Source: Malaciobacter marinus (GTDB lineage: Bacteria > Campylobacterota > Campylobacteria > Campylobacterales > Arcobacteraceae). From it: DNA of 64,000 nt. The stretch spans positions 1,426,001-1,490,000 of the forward strand of contig NZ_CP032101.1 in assembly GCF_003544855.1 (NCBI RefSeq), read 5' to 3'. Each line of letters starts with the position of its first letter. Position 1 is the stretch's first letter. The notes beneath the pieces were generated by a model that saw only the letters and a program-made list of their open reading frames with translations, ran no database searches and was not told where the DNA came from. A program made the position numbers and the translations under genes. This document shows positions 25,841-34,114 of the stretch, one piece after another.

Positions 25841-26749
25841 TTATTTAATTAGACATTGATTTATTGCTACACCTTCTCTTAAGCCATCATCTAAAACAAT
25901 CGATTCTTTTTTATTTAATGCTTCAAAAATAGCTTTGTAAATATATACGCCAACTTCAATAAACTCAACTCTTCCACTTCCAACAAGACTTGTGATTGTT
26001 TGTTTTGAAGAGTTTCTAAAAAGCTCTAAACATTCATTTAAATCATTTAAATCTACTATTGTTCCATTAACTAAACTTTTATCATAATGAAAAAAATCTT
26101 GGCCTAGTTTAATTGCAGCAATAGTAGTAGGTGTACCAGCTGTTGCTACAAAAGTATATTCTTCTAAATCTATTTGTAAAGTATCAATAAAGTTTCTAAT
26201 TTCTTTTTTTCTTAAATTCAAGTTATCTTCTAAAAGTTTATAATCATTGAACTTTTGAGTTAAAGTTACTATACCAAAATTAAAACTATGCGCTTTATAA
26301 TCATTTTTAGTATTTACTATAATTTCAGTAGAACCACCACCAATATCAAGTAAAACAAATTTTTCTGATTTTAGTTTTTCTCTTTTTAATGCATATTTAA
26401 CGGCAAGTAAAGTAAGTCTTGCTTCTTCATTACCATCTATAATTTTAAATTTAGCACCAGTCTCTTTTGAAAAATATTGAAGAACTTCTTTTGAATTATT
26501 TGCCATTCTCATAGCAGCTGTTGTAACACAAATTGCTTCTTTGGGATTGTAATTTAGTTTCTCACTTGAGTAGTTAATTGTATTAATTACTCTTTCTTGT
26601 GCTTCTTTTGAAATAACTCCAGTATCAACTAAACCATCAGCCATTCCAACAACTTGATTAAATTCTGAAATAATTTTATGATTTAAACAATCATAGACTA
26701 AAACTCTAAATGAGTTTGAGCCTAAATCTATTGCAACAACTTTCTCCAT
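25841..26749 (-). CDS. Ppx/GppA-family exopolyphosphatase or guanosine pentaphosphatase
   Basis: The 302-residue product carries the actin-like ATPase-fold signatures of the family: AIDLGSNSFRVLVYD at the N-terminus, VTTAAMRMANNS, LLDIGGGSTEIIV and GTPTTIAAIKLG. At 302 residues it is the short two-domain form without the C-terminal HD-like region of the Escherichia enzymes. Substrates in the family are polyphosphate and pppGpp, and the sequence does not decide between them. The start overlaps the stop of the phosphatidyltransferase gene by one base. Confidence 0.85.
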   Translation of the reverse strand: MEKVVAIDLGSNSFRVLVYDCLNHKIISEFNQVVGMADGLVDTGVISKEAQERVINTINYSSEKLNYNPKEAICVTTAAMRMANNSKEVLQYFSKETGAKFKIIDGNEEARLTLLAVKYALKREKLKSEKFVLLDIGGGSTEIIVNTKNDYKAHSFNFGIVTLTQKFNDYKLLEDNLNLRKKEIRNFIDTLQIDLEEYTFVATAGTPTTIAAIKLGQDFFHYDKSLVNGTIVDLNDLNECLELFRNSSKQTITSLVGSGRVEFIEVGVYIYKAIFEALNKKESIVLDDGLREGVAINQCLIK

Positions 26750-27306
26750 TAGGGATGAGGGATTTTAATTTTTGAATTTAATAAATATCCGATTATTATC
26801 ATCGAAATAAGAACAAACTCTTCTGAAATAAATCCACTTAACCAAATAAGATAAACAACCCAAAGTAAGATAGCTCCCAAAGGAGTAGGTATACCAGTAA
26901 AATATTTTTCTACTTCTCCAACATCTGCATTTAAATTAAATTGAATCAATCGTCTAAGTCCTGAAATAATATAAAAAATAAATGCAAACACAACTAATGG
27001 TGTAAATAAAATAAGCTCTTTACCATCGATTATTGCAAAATATATAAACATTGTAGGAACAATAACAAAAGATAAAAAATCTGCATAAGAATCGAGTTGA
27101 ACCCCAAAATCTGTAGATAGATTATACTTTCTTGCAATTTTTCCATCTAAGATATCAAATCCACCTGCAAGCCAAGCAAAAAGCGCTGCTCCAAAAAACT
27201 GATTGTGTGTAAGAAAATAAATAGCTAAAATACCTGAAGCGATATTGAAAAATGTCACTGTATTTGCTAAGTTAAAATGATTATTTTTATTAAATAAAAA
27301 AGTCAA
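26749..27306 (-). CDS. pssA: CDP-alcohol phosphatidyltransferase, probably phosphatidylserine synthase
   Basis: The 185-residue integral membrane protein has the full family motif DG..AR........G...D...D (DILDGKIARKYNLSTDFGVQLDSYAD), which binds CDP-diacylglycerol and metal. About six membrane helices follow. Among the family, the N-terminal LANTVTFFNIASGILAIYFL best matches phosphatidylserine synthase II type, with phosphatidylglycerophosphate synthase the alternative. It is shorter at the C-terminus than many PssA proteins. Confidence 0.75.
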   Translation of the reverse strand: MTFLFNKNNHFNLANTVTFFNIASGILAIYFLTHNQFFGAALFAWLAGGFDILDGKIARKYNLSTDFGVQLDSYADFLSFVIVPTMFIYFAIIDGKELILFTPLVVFAFIFYIISGLRRLIQFNLNADVGEVEKYFTGIPTPLGAILLWVVYLIWLSGFISEEFVLISMIIIGYLLNSKIKIPHP

Positions 27307-27317
27307 TTACTCTCCTT

Positions 27318-28415
27318 TTAAAGTGTAAACTGGTTTCTACCATTTTGTTTTGATTTATATAAGTTTTCATCAGCAATTTTATACAATTTATTTGCTGAAA
27401 TATAACTGTTAGGCTCATAAATAACTGCACCAGTTGAAATTGATACAATATTTAAAATTTTACTTGATTTATGTTCAATATTTAAATTAATTATTTTTTT
27501 ATTTATATCTGTTAAACATTCAATCAATATATCTTCATCAGTATCAAATAAAACTACTCCAAACTCTTCGCCACCAAGTCTGAAAACATATTCATACTCT
27601 TTATTAAAGTACTCTTTTAAAGCCTTTGCAACTTTTTTTAATGTTTGATCACCTAAATCATGACCATATGTATCATTATACTGCTTAAAAAAATCAATAT
27701 CTACCATAATAAAAGCACTTTTCCAATTATTTGCATTTGAAATAAAAGGTAAGTTATCAAAAATATTATCAAAGTACTTTCTATTATATAATTTTGTCAT
27801 CGAATCAGTGATTGATTCAATTTTATATTTTTTTGTTAATATTGTTAATTGATTATCTTTTTTTATTATTTGATAGATTATAAAAATTATTATAGCAAAA
27901 GAAAATATAATTATAGCTATAAAATTATAAAAAAGATAATCTTTCATACTTGAATAATCAACTAAAAATTCCCTTCTTTGTTTATACGCTATATCAACTT
28001 CATGATCTTTTAAAAAGTTAATTTGTTTTATTACTAATTCATAGATTTTTATTTTATCAAGTTTAAAAGAGTTTACAATAAACTTATCTATATCACTTAC
28101 AATTTTTCTTTCTTGTTTAGTTTTGTATGCTTTATTATAATTATTCCAATTTTTTAAAATTACAGTTTTTTCTGCTTCTATATTACACTTATTATTTGTT
28201 ATTTTTTTACATTGAATTATAGTCTGATAATTTTTTAAAACTAAATCTAAAGTTATCAAAGGAACAAAATTTCCAAAATATATATTATCAATTTGTTTTT
28301 TTAGTCTGTCAATTTGTGAATTAAATAAAAAACTAGCACTGATTAAAGCAAAAATAATAATTGTTACTAAAAGTAAAAGTTTAAAAGATAATGATTTAAA
28401 AAATTTATTCTTCAT
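27318..28415 (-). CDS. Membrane diguanylate cyclase (GGDEF domain)
   Basis: From ATG 28415 the product starts with a membrane helix, has a helical periplasmic region with two Cys (QCKKITNNKCN), a second helix, and a GGDEF domain with an intact GGEEF active site. It should make cyclic di-GMP. I see no RxxD inhibitory site ahead of GGEEF. The start is uncertain: an in-frame TTG at 28487 and ATG at 28448 lie upstream. I prefer 28415 because it begins the membrane helix cleanly; a TATAAT ends 7 nt before it, which would make a nearly leaderless mRNA. Confidence 0.82.
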   Translation of the reverse strand: MKNKFFKSLSFKLLLLVTIIIFALISASFLFNSQIDRLKKQIDNIYFGNFVPLITLDLVLKNYQTIIQCKKITNNKCNIEAEKTVILKNWNNYNKAYKTKQERKIVSDIDKFIVNSFKLDKIKIYELVIKQINFLKDHEVDIAYKQRREFLVDYSSMKDYLFYNFIAIIIFSFAIIIFIIYQIIKKDNQLTILTKKYKIESITDSMTKLYNRKYFDNIFDNLPFISNANNWKSAFIMVDIDFFKQYNDTYGHDLGDQTLKKVAKALKEYFNKEYEYVFRLGGEEFGVVLFDTDEDILIECLTDINKKIINLNIEHKSSKILNIVSISTGAVIYEPNSYISANKLYKIADENLYKSKQNGRNQFTL

Positions 28416-28531
28416 AGTAAAAATTATATCCAAAATAAGTTTAACCATTATTAATTTTTTGATTGTCAATAATACTTTACAAAACAATATTAAATATGCT
28501 AAACTTAATAAAATAAAAAAAAGAGTATGTT

Positions 28532-29026
28532 ATGCTAATAAATGATAATTTAACTGTTTCATCAATTTATCAACAAATTGCTCAAAAAAAAGCAGAGCTT
28601 GCAAATCTTGACAAAGAAGATTTAACAAAATCTTTTTATGAAAAGAGTGATTCAGTTAACTTAACAAATAGTGGAAATTATGATGAGGAAGATTATCAAA
28701 GAGTTTTAGATAAATTTGAAAATCTTGATTCAAAAACTAGGTCACATGAGCAATTGCATGCATCTCTTGCACATACAAAGGGTGCGATTTCTTATAACTA
28801 TCAAATGGGACCTGATGGAAAATTATATGCTACAGGTGGTCATGTAAGACTTGATACTTCCATACCAAAAGATGAAGCTGCAGCAATTGCAAAGTTGGAT
28901 AAGCTTCAAAAAGCTTCAGCTGCACCAGATGGATTAAGTAGTGCAGATGCTTCAATAGCAAGAGCTGCAAATTTAAATAAAATGCTTCTTTTAAGCAAAG
29001 AACAAGGAGTAGAAAATGCGAATTGA
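28532..29026 (+). CDS. SprA-type putative metalloprotease
   Basis: The 164-residue product has a zinc-protease HEQLH motif (His72, Glu73, His76) in SKTRSHEQLHASLAH. It is followed by the family-typical YNYQMGPDGKLYATGGHVRLDTSIPKDEAAAIAKLDKLQKAS. This matches the SprA-related putative metalloprotease family found in many flagellated and marine bacteria, whose substrate is not known to me. No signal peptide is present. The stop overlaps the next gene by 11 nt, so the two are translated together. Confidence 0.72.
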   Translation: MLINDNLTVSSIYQQIAQKKAELANLDKEDLTKSFYEKSDSVNLTNSGNYDEEDYQRVLDKFENLDSKTRSHEQLHASLAHTKGAISYNYQMGPDGKLYATGGHVRLDTSIPKDEAAAIAKLDKLQKASAAPDGLSSADASIARAANLNKMLLLSKEQGVENAN

Positions 29027-29261
29027 TAACAGTATGAACCTAAATGCAATGGTTGCAACACAAGCACAAGTTACACAAAATGCACAAACAATTGCAGATA
29101 TGTCAAATGTAGTAGCTGATCCTCAAAATCAAGAAGTAACTCAAGATTTAATTGATGCTATTACTTCACAAATTCCAAATACAATAGCATACAGCGCAAA
29201 TGCAAATGCAATACAAACACAAAATGAAACTTCAAGTATGTTATTAAATATAAAGGCATAA
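29016..29261 (+). CDS. Small flagellar-axial-like protein paired with the SprA-type protease
   Basis: The 81-residue product is all helical and rich in Ala, Asn and Gln. Its end (SANANAIQTQNETSSMLLNIKA) resembles the C-terminal helix of flagellar rod and hook proteins, or of YjfB-type putative motility proteins. No catalytic motif or signal peptide is seen. It starts inside the end of the protease gene, and the thioredoxin gene begins 3 nt after its stop. One possibility is that it is a substrate or partner of the protease. Confidence 0.45.
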   Translation: MRIDNSMNLNAMVATQAQVTQNAQTIADMSNVVADPQNQEVTQDLIDAITSQIPNTIAYSANANAIQTQNETSSMLLNIKA

Positions 29262-29264
29262 AGA

Positions 29265-29696
29265 ATGGATAAAATAAATATAGTTTGTCCTCACTGTTTA
29301 AAAGTAAATAAGATTCCTAAAAAGGATTCATATATAAAAGCAAACTGTGGGGAGTGTAAAAACTCTTTATTAGATACAACACCTATTGAATTAACACAAG
29401 AAACATTCGATCATGTTGTAGTAAATTCTGATATTCCAGTTATAATTGATTTTTGGGCACCTTGGTGTGGACCATGTAAAATGATGACTCCAATTTTTAA
29501 TGAAGTTTCAAACAAATATGCTTTAAAAGCATTATTTGTAAAAGTAAATACAGAAATAGAACAAACATTAGCTTCAAAGTTTCTAATTAAATCAATTCCA
29601 ACAATTGCTATATTTAAAGAAGGCAATGAAATAAAAAGAGTTAATGGTGCATTAGATCCATTAAAACTTTCTAGTTTAGTAAATGAAAATCTATAA
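29265..29696 (+). CDS. trxC: Thioredoxin 2 with N-terminal zinc finger
   Basis: The 143-residue product has an N-terminal four-Cys zinc ribbon (CPHC near residue 6 and CGEC near 28) and a thioredoxin fold with the WCGPC active site (FWAPWCGPCKMM). This layout is diagnostic of TrxC, a cytoplasmic disulfide reductase linked to oxidative stress. It is third in a run with the SprA-type protease and the small helical protein. Confidence 0.88.
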   Translation: MDKINIVCPHCLKVNKIPKKDSYIKANCGECKNSLLDTTPIELTQETFDHVVVNSDIPVIIDFWAPWCGPCKMMTPIFNEVSNKYALKALFVKVNTEIEQTLASKFLIKSIPTIAIFKEGNEIKRVNGALDPLKLSSLVNENL

Positions 29697-29714
29697 GTTT
29701 AAAACTTATAGATT
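29688..29714. terminator. Bidirectional terminator between trxC and the PagL-like gene
   Basis: Two 13-nt arms, AATCTATAAGTTT and AAACTTATAGATT, meet around a single A. The palindrome contains the stop codons of both converging genes. Confidence 0.55.
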
Positions 29715-30181
29715 AAATTAAGACCAAAGATATCTAAACCACTATTATCATCATCTAAATCTGCATTTGATATATGATTATATCTTAAAGTAGTCGATAA
29801 ATGTTTGTTTATGTTATAACCAAATACAACACTCTCTTTAAATTGAAAGTTCATTCCAAAATTTCTATGTTCAAAAGACTTATTACTTAAATAAGCAACT
29901 CCTAAAGCACCTTGAATAAAAAACTGCTTATTAAAATCATAAGTTATAACTGGCTGAAAGCTTGTAATATATAGTTCATCACTAGTATTTGTAGAATCCA
30001 TATAATCAAATGCAAACTCTAAAGATATAGGAAGATTAAAAAGTTTATAATTTGTATCTTTTATCAAAGAAACATCATAAATATTTGAATCATAACTAGT
30101 AGTTGAATATCCAATACCTACTTTATCAAAAGAAAATAAGTAAGATGCACTTAATAGTAAGAGTATCAGAAGTTTTTTCAT
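29699..30181 (-). CDS. PagL-like outer membrane protein (acyloxyacyl hydrolase / lipid A deacylase family)
   Basis: The 160-residue product has a signal peptide (about residues 1-18) and alternating beta strands of a small barrel ending in a terminal aromatic (IYKF). The motif NHISNADLDDDNSGLD matches the PagL active-site strand, with His and Ser two apart. At +14 from His, where PagL has Glu, there is Asp. If active it would remove a 3-O acyl chain from lipid A. It may instead be a non-catalytic barrel of the family. Confidence 0.6.
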   Translation of the reverse strand: MKKLLILLLLSASYLFSFDKVGIGYSTTSYDSNIYDVSLIKDTNYKLFNLPISLEFAFDYMDSTNTSDELYITSFQPVITYDFNKQFFIQGALGVAYLSNKSFEHRNFGMNFQFKESVVFGYNINKHLSTTLRYNHISNADLDDDNSGLDIFGLNLIYKF

Positions 30182-30222
30182 TTGTTCTCCTTATATAAAA
30201 TAATTATTTAATATAATATAAT

Positions 30223-30690
30223 TTATTTTAAATTACTCTTTATAAGGTCACAAAATTGTTCTAATTCATTTTCATTGAATACTTTTATCCCATTTTGTCT
30301 TAAAAGTTTAACAGTTACACCCTCCCCTTCTTTTAACACTGAGTTAAAAGTTCCATCATAAATTTTATTATTTCCACATGAGGGAGAGTTTGATTTTAAT
30401 ATGGCAATTTTTATGCTATTTTTTTTACAATAAGATAAAGTATTTAAAGCACCTTGATTAAACATGTAAGTTACATCTAAGCCATTAGTTGTAATAACTT
30501 TTTCTTTAATTATTTCAGCAGGAGCTCTTGGAGTTGTTAAGCCTCCACTAAGCTCTGGGCAAATAGAAAAAACATTAAACTCATTTATAATTTTTAAAAA
30601 GAGTTCTTTGTTTTTTATAGAAGAACTTGAACTTTTTCCATCATACCTTACCTCTTCACCTAAAAGACAAGAAGAAATTAATATATTCAA
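30223..30690 (-). CDS. DUF523-family protein
   Basis: The 155-residue product begins with ISSCLLGEEVRYDGK and contains FSICPELSGGLTTPRAPAEI and LKSNSPSCG, all signatures of DUF523. The conserved Cys residues (C8, and those in ICPE and PSCG) suggest metal or thiol chemistry, but the function is not established as far as I know. It lies 3 nt downstream of the TtcA-like gene on the same strand. Confidence 0.8.
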   Translation of the reverse strand: MNILISSCLLGEEVRYDGKSSSSSIKNKELFLKIINEFNVFSICPELSGGLTTPRAPAEIIKEKVITTNGLDVTYMFNQGALNTLSYCKKNSIKIAILKSNSPSCGNNKIYDGTFNSVLKEGEGVTVKLLRQNGIKVFNENELEQFCDLIKSNLK

Positions 30691-30692
30691 TA

Positions 30693-31481
30693 TTAGTCCT
30701 GTTTATTATTGTCTAAGAACTCTTTTTGGAAAAATGTAGAAGTTTGAATATTATTAAATGCAGCTTTCATTGAAATAAACATTTGAGGATTCTCTTCTTC
30801 CATTTGTTCTAACAATTTTTTTGTTTTTTCTCTTGCATGAGGCATTTTAATATCAAATCTCATTGCTGGACAAGCTTCATCTCCAATTACACTAATCTCA
30901 TTTGATTGGGCAAATGCTCTTAGTTGTCTCTCTCTACAAAAAATAAGTGGTCTAATAACTTCTAAACCATTTTCTGCTTGATATATTGGTGGCATTGATC
31001 TTAAAGCACCATTATATAAGAAGTTCATAAAAAATGACTCCATTGCATCATCTAAATGGTGCCCTAAAGCTAATTTATTATATCCTTGCTCTTGTGCTGT
31101 TGTATATAAGTACCCTCTTCTCATTCTTGAAAAAAATGAACAAAAAGATGAATTTTTTCTAATTTTTTCACCAGCAATTTCAAAAATTTCAGTATCTACT
31201 ATTTCATGTTCAATTTCATATTTTTTACAGTGATCTGATAAAAATTGTATTTGTTCACCCATTCCATAAGTTACAGTTACAGCTTTAAATTCAAATTTAA
31301 AAGGTGCAACTCTTTGTAGATGTTTTAATGCATGAAGAAGAGTTGTAGAGTCTTTACCTCCACTAAATCCAACCAATACCTTATCACCTTCTTTAATTAA
31401 GCCATACTCTGCATTAGTTTTACCAACAAGTTTTGAAATTTTTTTACTTAATTCTACCAATTTAAATTTCCTATCTATCAA
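30693..31481 (-). CDS. ttcA: TtcA-like PP-loop ATPase, probable tRNA thiolation enzyme
   Basis: The 262-residue product has the PP-loop SGGKDS (residues 40-45), LGHHLDDAMESF and a C-terminal helix typical of TtcA, which makes 2-thiocytidine-32 in tRNA using an Fe-S cluster. The first cluster motif is SFCSFFSRMRRG: Cys114 is present but the usual second Cys (position 117) is Phe. The later cluster region has only Cys204 (DEACPAM). The Fe-S ligands therefore differ from Escherichia TtcA, so the gene name is provisional. Confidence 0.7.
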   Translation of the reverse strand: MIDRKFKLVELSKKISKLVGKTNAEYGLIKEGDKVLVGFSGGKDSTTLLHALKHLQRVAPFKFEFKAVTVTYGMGEQIQFLSDHCKKYEIEHEIVDTEIFEIAGEKIRKNSSFCSFFSRMRRGYLYTTAQEQGYNKLALGHHLDDAMESFFMNFLYNGALRSMPPIYQAENGLEVIRPLIFCRERQLRAFAQSNEISVIGDEACPAMRFDIKMPHAREKTKKLLEQMEEENPQMFISMKAAFNNIQTSTFFQKEFLDNNKQD

Positions 31482-31565
31482 TTTTTTCGCAATTATATCA
31501 AAAAGTTTAAAAAATGAAATAAAATAGATTTAATTTATAAAAGTATTTAGAAATATAATAAGTCC

Positions 31566-31583
31566 ACTACCTAAAAAGGTAGT
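31566..31583 (-). terminator. Hairpin terminator after the Na+/H+ antiporter gene
   Basis: ACTACCT pairs with AGGTAGT around a four-base loop, and flanking A/T pairs can extend the stem. It follows the antiporter stop by 8 nt; the trailing U-run is weak. Confidence 0.5.
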
Positions 31584-31590
31584 AGATTTA

Positions 31591-32916
31591 TTATAAGTAT
31601 AAAGCAGCTAACCAACCAAATAAAATTAGTGGTATATTATAATGTATAAATGTAGGAACAACACTATCCCAAATATGATCATGCTGTCCATCTACTCCCA
31701 AACCAGATGTGGGTCCAAGTGTTGAGTCAGATGCTGGGCTTCCTGCATCACCTAAGGCTGCAGCTGTCCCTACTAAAACAGCAACAGCTAAAGGAGAAAA
31801 GCCAAATTGCATTGCTAAAGGAACATAAATTACTGCTATAATTGGAATAGTTGAAAAAGATGAGCCAATTCCCATAGTAACAAATAAACCAACAACTAAC
31901 ATAAATAATGCAGCTAAAGATTTATTATCACCAATTACAGAAGTAATAGATGTAACTAAACTTTCAATTCCTTGTGTTGCTTTCATAACTTCTGCAAATC
32001 CAGAAGCTGCAATCATTATAAAACCAATCATTGCCATCATATGAACACCCTTAGTAAAAACATCTTGTGTTTCATCTACTTTTATAACTCCCCCCATCAT
32101 AAAAATTATAAAACCAACAAGAGAACCAACAATAATTGAGTTAGTGTATAATTGTAAAGATAAGGCTGCAACAATAGCAATTAAGGCAGTAAAAATATAT
32201 GAAGCTTTCATCTCTTGATTCTCAGGTTCAATATCTTTGATTTTTTTTATAGAATAATCTCTTGGTTTTTTATATGTAAAAAATATTGCGATTAAAAGTC
32301 CTAAAAACATCCCAGAAACTGGAATGGCCATAATTAAAGGAAGTTGTTCAACTGCAATAGTAGCTCCATTTTCAACAAGATTTTTATGTAAAATATTATT
32401 TAAAAATATTCCCCCAAATCCAACAGGAAGTAGCATATAAGTTGCTGTTAAACCAAATGTTAATACACAAGCAATTAATCTTCTATCAATTTTATATTCT
32501 GCAAAAACATGTAGTAAAGGAGGAATTAAAATAGGAATAAATGCAATATGTACAGGAATTAAATTTTGAGATGAAACAGAAGCTAATAAGATTAAAGTTA
32601 ATAAAATAGTCTTAAACCAAATAATCTCTTTCCTAGTTGCATCACTTTTCATTTTTGAAATAATTTTCTTTGCAAGTAAATCAGTTATTCCTGATTTAGA
32701 AATAGCCACTGCAAATGCTCCAAGCATTGCATAATTAAGTGCAATACTTGCACCTCCACCAAGACCACTACTAAAAGCATCAATTGTATCAAGTAAAGAT
32801 AAACCTGAAACTAAACCTCCAATAATAGCACTAAAAATTAAAGCAATAACTACATTGATTCTAAATAGACTCAAACCAATCATCAGTAGTACTGCGACAA
32901 CAACGGGATTAAACAT
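31591..32916 (-). CDS. Na+/H+ antiporter family transporter
   Basis: The 441-residue product has about 11-12 membrane helices and conserved polar loops ([54 protein letters not shown]). These match the NhaC-like Na+/H+ antiporter family, whose members include Bacillus YuiF, also tied to amino-acid transport. The substrate cannot be read from sequence. It is monocistronic, with a hairpin behind it. Confidence 0.75.
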   Translation of the reverse strand: MFNPVVVAVLLMIGLSLFRINVVIALIFSAIIGGLVSGLSLLDTIDAFSSGLGGGASIALNYAMLGAFAVAISKSGITDLLAKKIISKMKSDATRKEIIWFKTILLTLILLASVSSQNLIPVHIAFIPILIPPLLHVFAEYKIDRRLIACVLTFGLTATYMLLPVGFGGIFLNNILHKNLVENGATIAVEQLPLIMAIPVSGMFLGLLIAIFFTYKKPRDYSIKKIKDIEPENQEMKASYIFTALIAIVAALSLQLYTNSIIVGSLVGFIIFMMGGVIKVDETQDVFTKGVHMMAMIGFIMIAASGFAEVMKATQGIESLVTSITSVIGDNKSLAALFMLVVGLFVTMGIGSSFSTIPIIAVIYVPLAMQFGFSPLAVAVLVGTAAALGDAGSPASDSTLGPTSGLGVDGQHDHIWDSVVPTFIHYNIPLILFGWLAALYL

Positions 32917-33106
32917 AGTGTTCCTTGTGTAAGTATTTTTATTTAGTTATTTAAAATGAAATAAATAACACATTAAATGTAAATTAATTACTTTTTATTA
33001 TATTGTTTTTTTATTTAATATTGAGATAAAAGAAGGGAGTTTTACTCTAAATTTAGGTTAAAACAATATAATTTTATCTTCAAAATTATTTAAGAGAGCT
33101 GAATTT

Positions 33107-33301
33107 ATGACAAAAGAAGAAGAACAAGAATTTATTGAAAAGATAAAAGAAACAATTATGCCATATGCTCAAAATATGACAGAAGAACAAATAAAAAGTT
33201 TAGTGCAAACTGTACAAAATCAAAATCAAAGTTTACCATCAGGTTTTGCAGATATGCTATTAGAGCAAATTAGGTTTTTAAAATATGGTAAAGAGAGTTA
33301 A
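33107..33301 (+). CDS. Small acidic helical protein of unknown function, 64 residues
   Basis: The product is soluble and helical: an acidic N-terminal helix (EEEQEFIEKIKETIMPYA), a second helix with TEEQIKSLVQTVQNQ and a third (FADMLLEQIRFLKYG). A purine-rich GAGAG ribosome site precedes the ATG. I recognise no family. The regular helix spacing and codon use resemble a real gene. It stands alone between the antiporter (divergent) and the retropepsin-like gene, with an AT-rich upstream region. Confidence 0.55.
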   Translation: MTKEEEQEFIEKIKETIMPYAQNMTEEQIKSLVQTVQNQNQSLPSGFADMLLEQIRFLKYGKES

Positions 33302-33385
33302 CTCTTTTTATCTACTTTTACTACAATTTTAAATAAAAATAATATAATTCCATTCTTAAATTATACTAAATAATAAGGTAAACCA

Positions 33386-34114
33386 ATGAATAGTTATCTT
33401 AAAACAATAACAGTACTTATAATATGTGCATTTATTAGTGGTTGTGCAGCTACTAATACACCAACAAATAATGAAAAAGATACTACAAAACAAAAACAGT
33501 ATCAAGAAAAATCCAAAGAAAAAAAAGAGCAAATTGAGAAAAAAGAAATAAAAGAGCAAGAGATTAAAAAAGAAAATGAAATAAAAAAAGAAGAAATAGA
33601 ACAAAAAGAAGAACAGCCTAAAATTATAAAAAAAATAGTAAAGAATATTATAATTAAAAAACCTGTTATAAAAGATTCTATGATTGTAATAGGAACTGCT
33701 GAAAAAGTCTATATTCCATCTTCAGATGTATTATTAAAAGCAAAAATTGATACAGGTGCAACAACATCATCAATGCATGCTTTAAATATTAAAGAGTTTG
33801 AAAGAGATGGGAAAAAGTGGATAAAATTTGATTTACAAGATAAAGATGGTAATTTAATAAATAAAAATCTTCCATTACATAGAATTGTAAAAATAAAACG
33901 ACATGGCACAAAAAATCAAAAAAGATATGTTGTGCAAATGAAAATCAATCTAGCTAATATTAGCCAACTTGTTGAAGTATCACTAACAAACAGAAGTAAA
34001 TTTACATATCCTGTATTAATTGGGAAAAACTATTTAAATGGCTTATTTTTAGTTGATGTTTCAAAAAAATATATAACTAAACCTAAAATGAGTAAAAATG
34101 AAATTAAAAAATAA
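33386..34114 (+). CDS. Retropepsin-like lipoprotein of the ATP-grasp/transglutaminase module
   Basis: The 242-residue product has a lipoprotein signal with lipobox ISGC (Cys20), a Glu/Lys-rich linker to about residue 85, and a C-terminal retropepsin-like domain. The aspartic-protease motif is KIDTGATTSS, and PVLIGKNYLNGLFLVD is the matching flap/strand region. It belongs to the family annotated as RimK-associated putative zinc or aspartic proteases (RimB-like, DUF785). It probably acts at the periplasmic face of the inner membrane or in the outer membrane. It overlaps the next gene by 17 nt. Confidence 0.75.
   Translation: MNSYLKTITVLIICAFISGCAATNTPTNNEKDTTKQKQYQEKSKEKKEQIEKKEIKEQEIKKENEIKKEEIEQKEEQPKIIKKIVKNIIIKKPVIKDSMIVIGTAEKVYIPSSDVLLKAKIDTGATTSSMHALNIKEFERDGKKWIKFDLQDKDGNLINKNLPLHRIVKIKRHGTKNQKRYVVQMKINLANISQLVEVSLTNRSKFTYPVLIGKNYLNGLFLVDVSKKYITKPKMSKNEIKK

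Noticed and set aside
33356-33604. Phe-rich minus-strand ORF opposite the retropepsin-like gene
   Set aside because: It is the complement of the Glu/Lys-rich linker of the real gene; low-complexity shadow.
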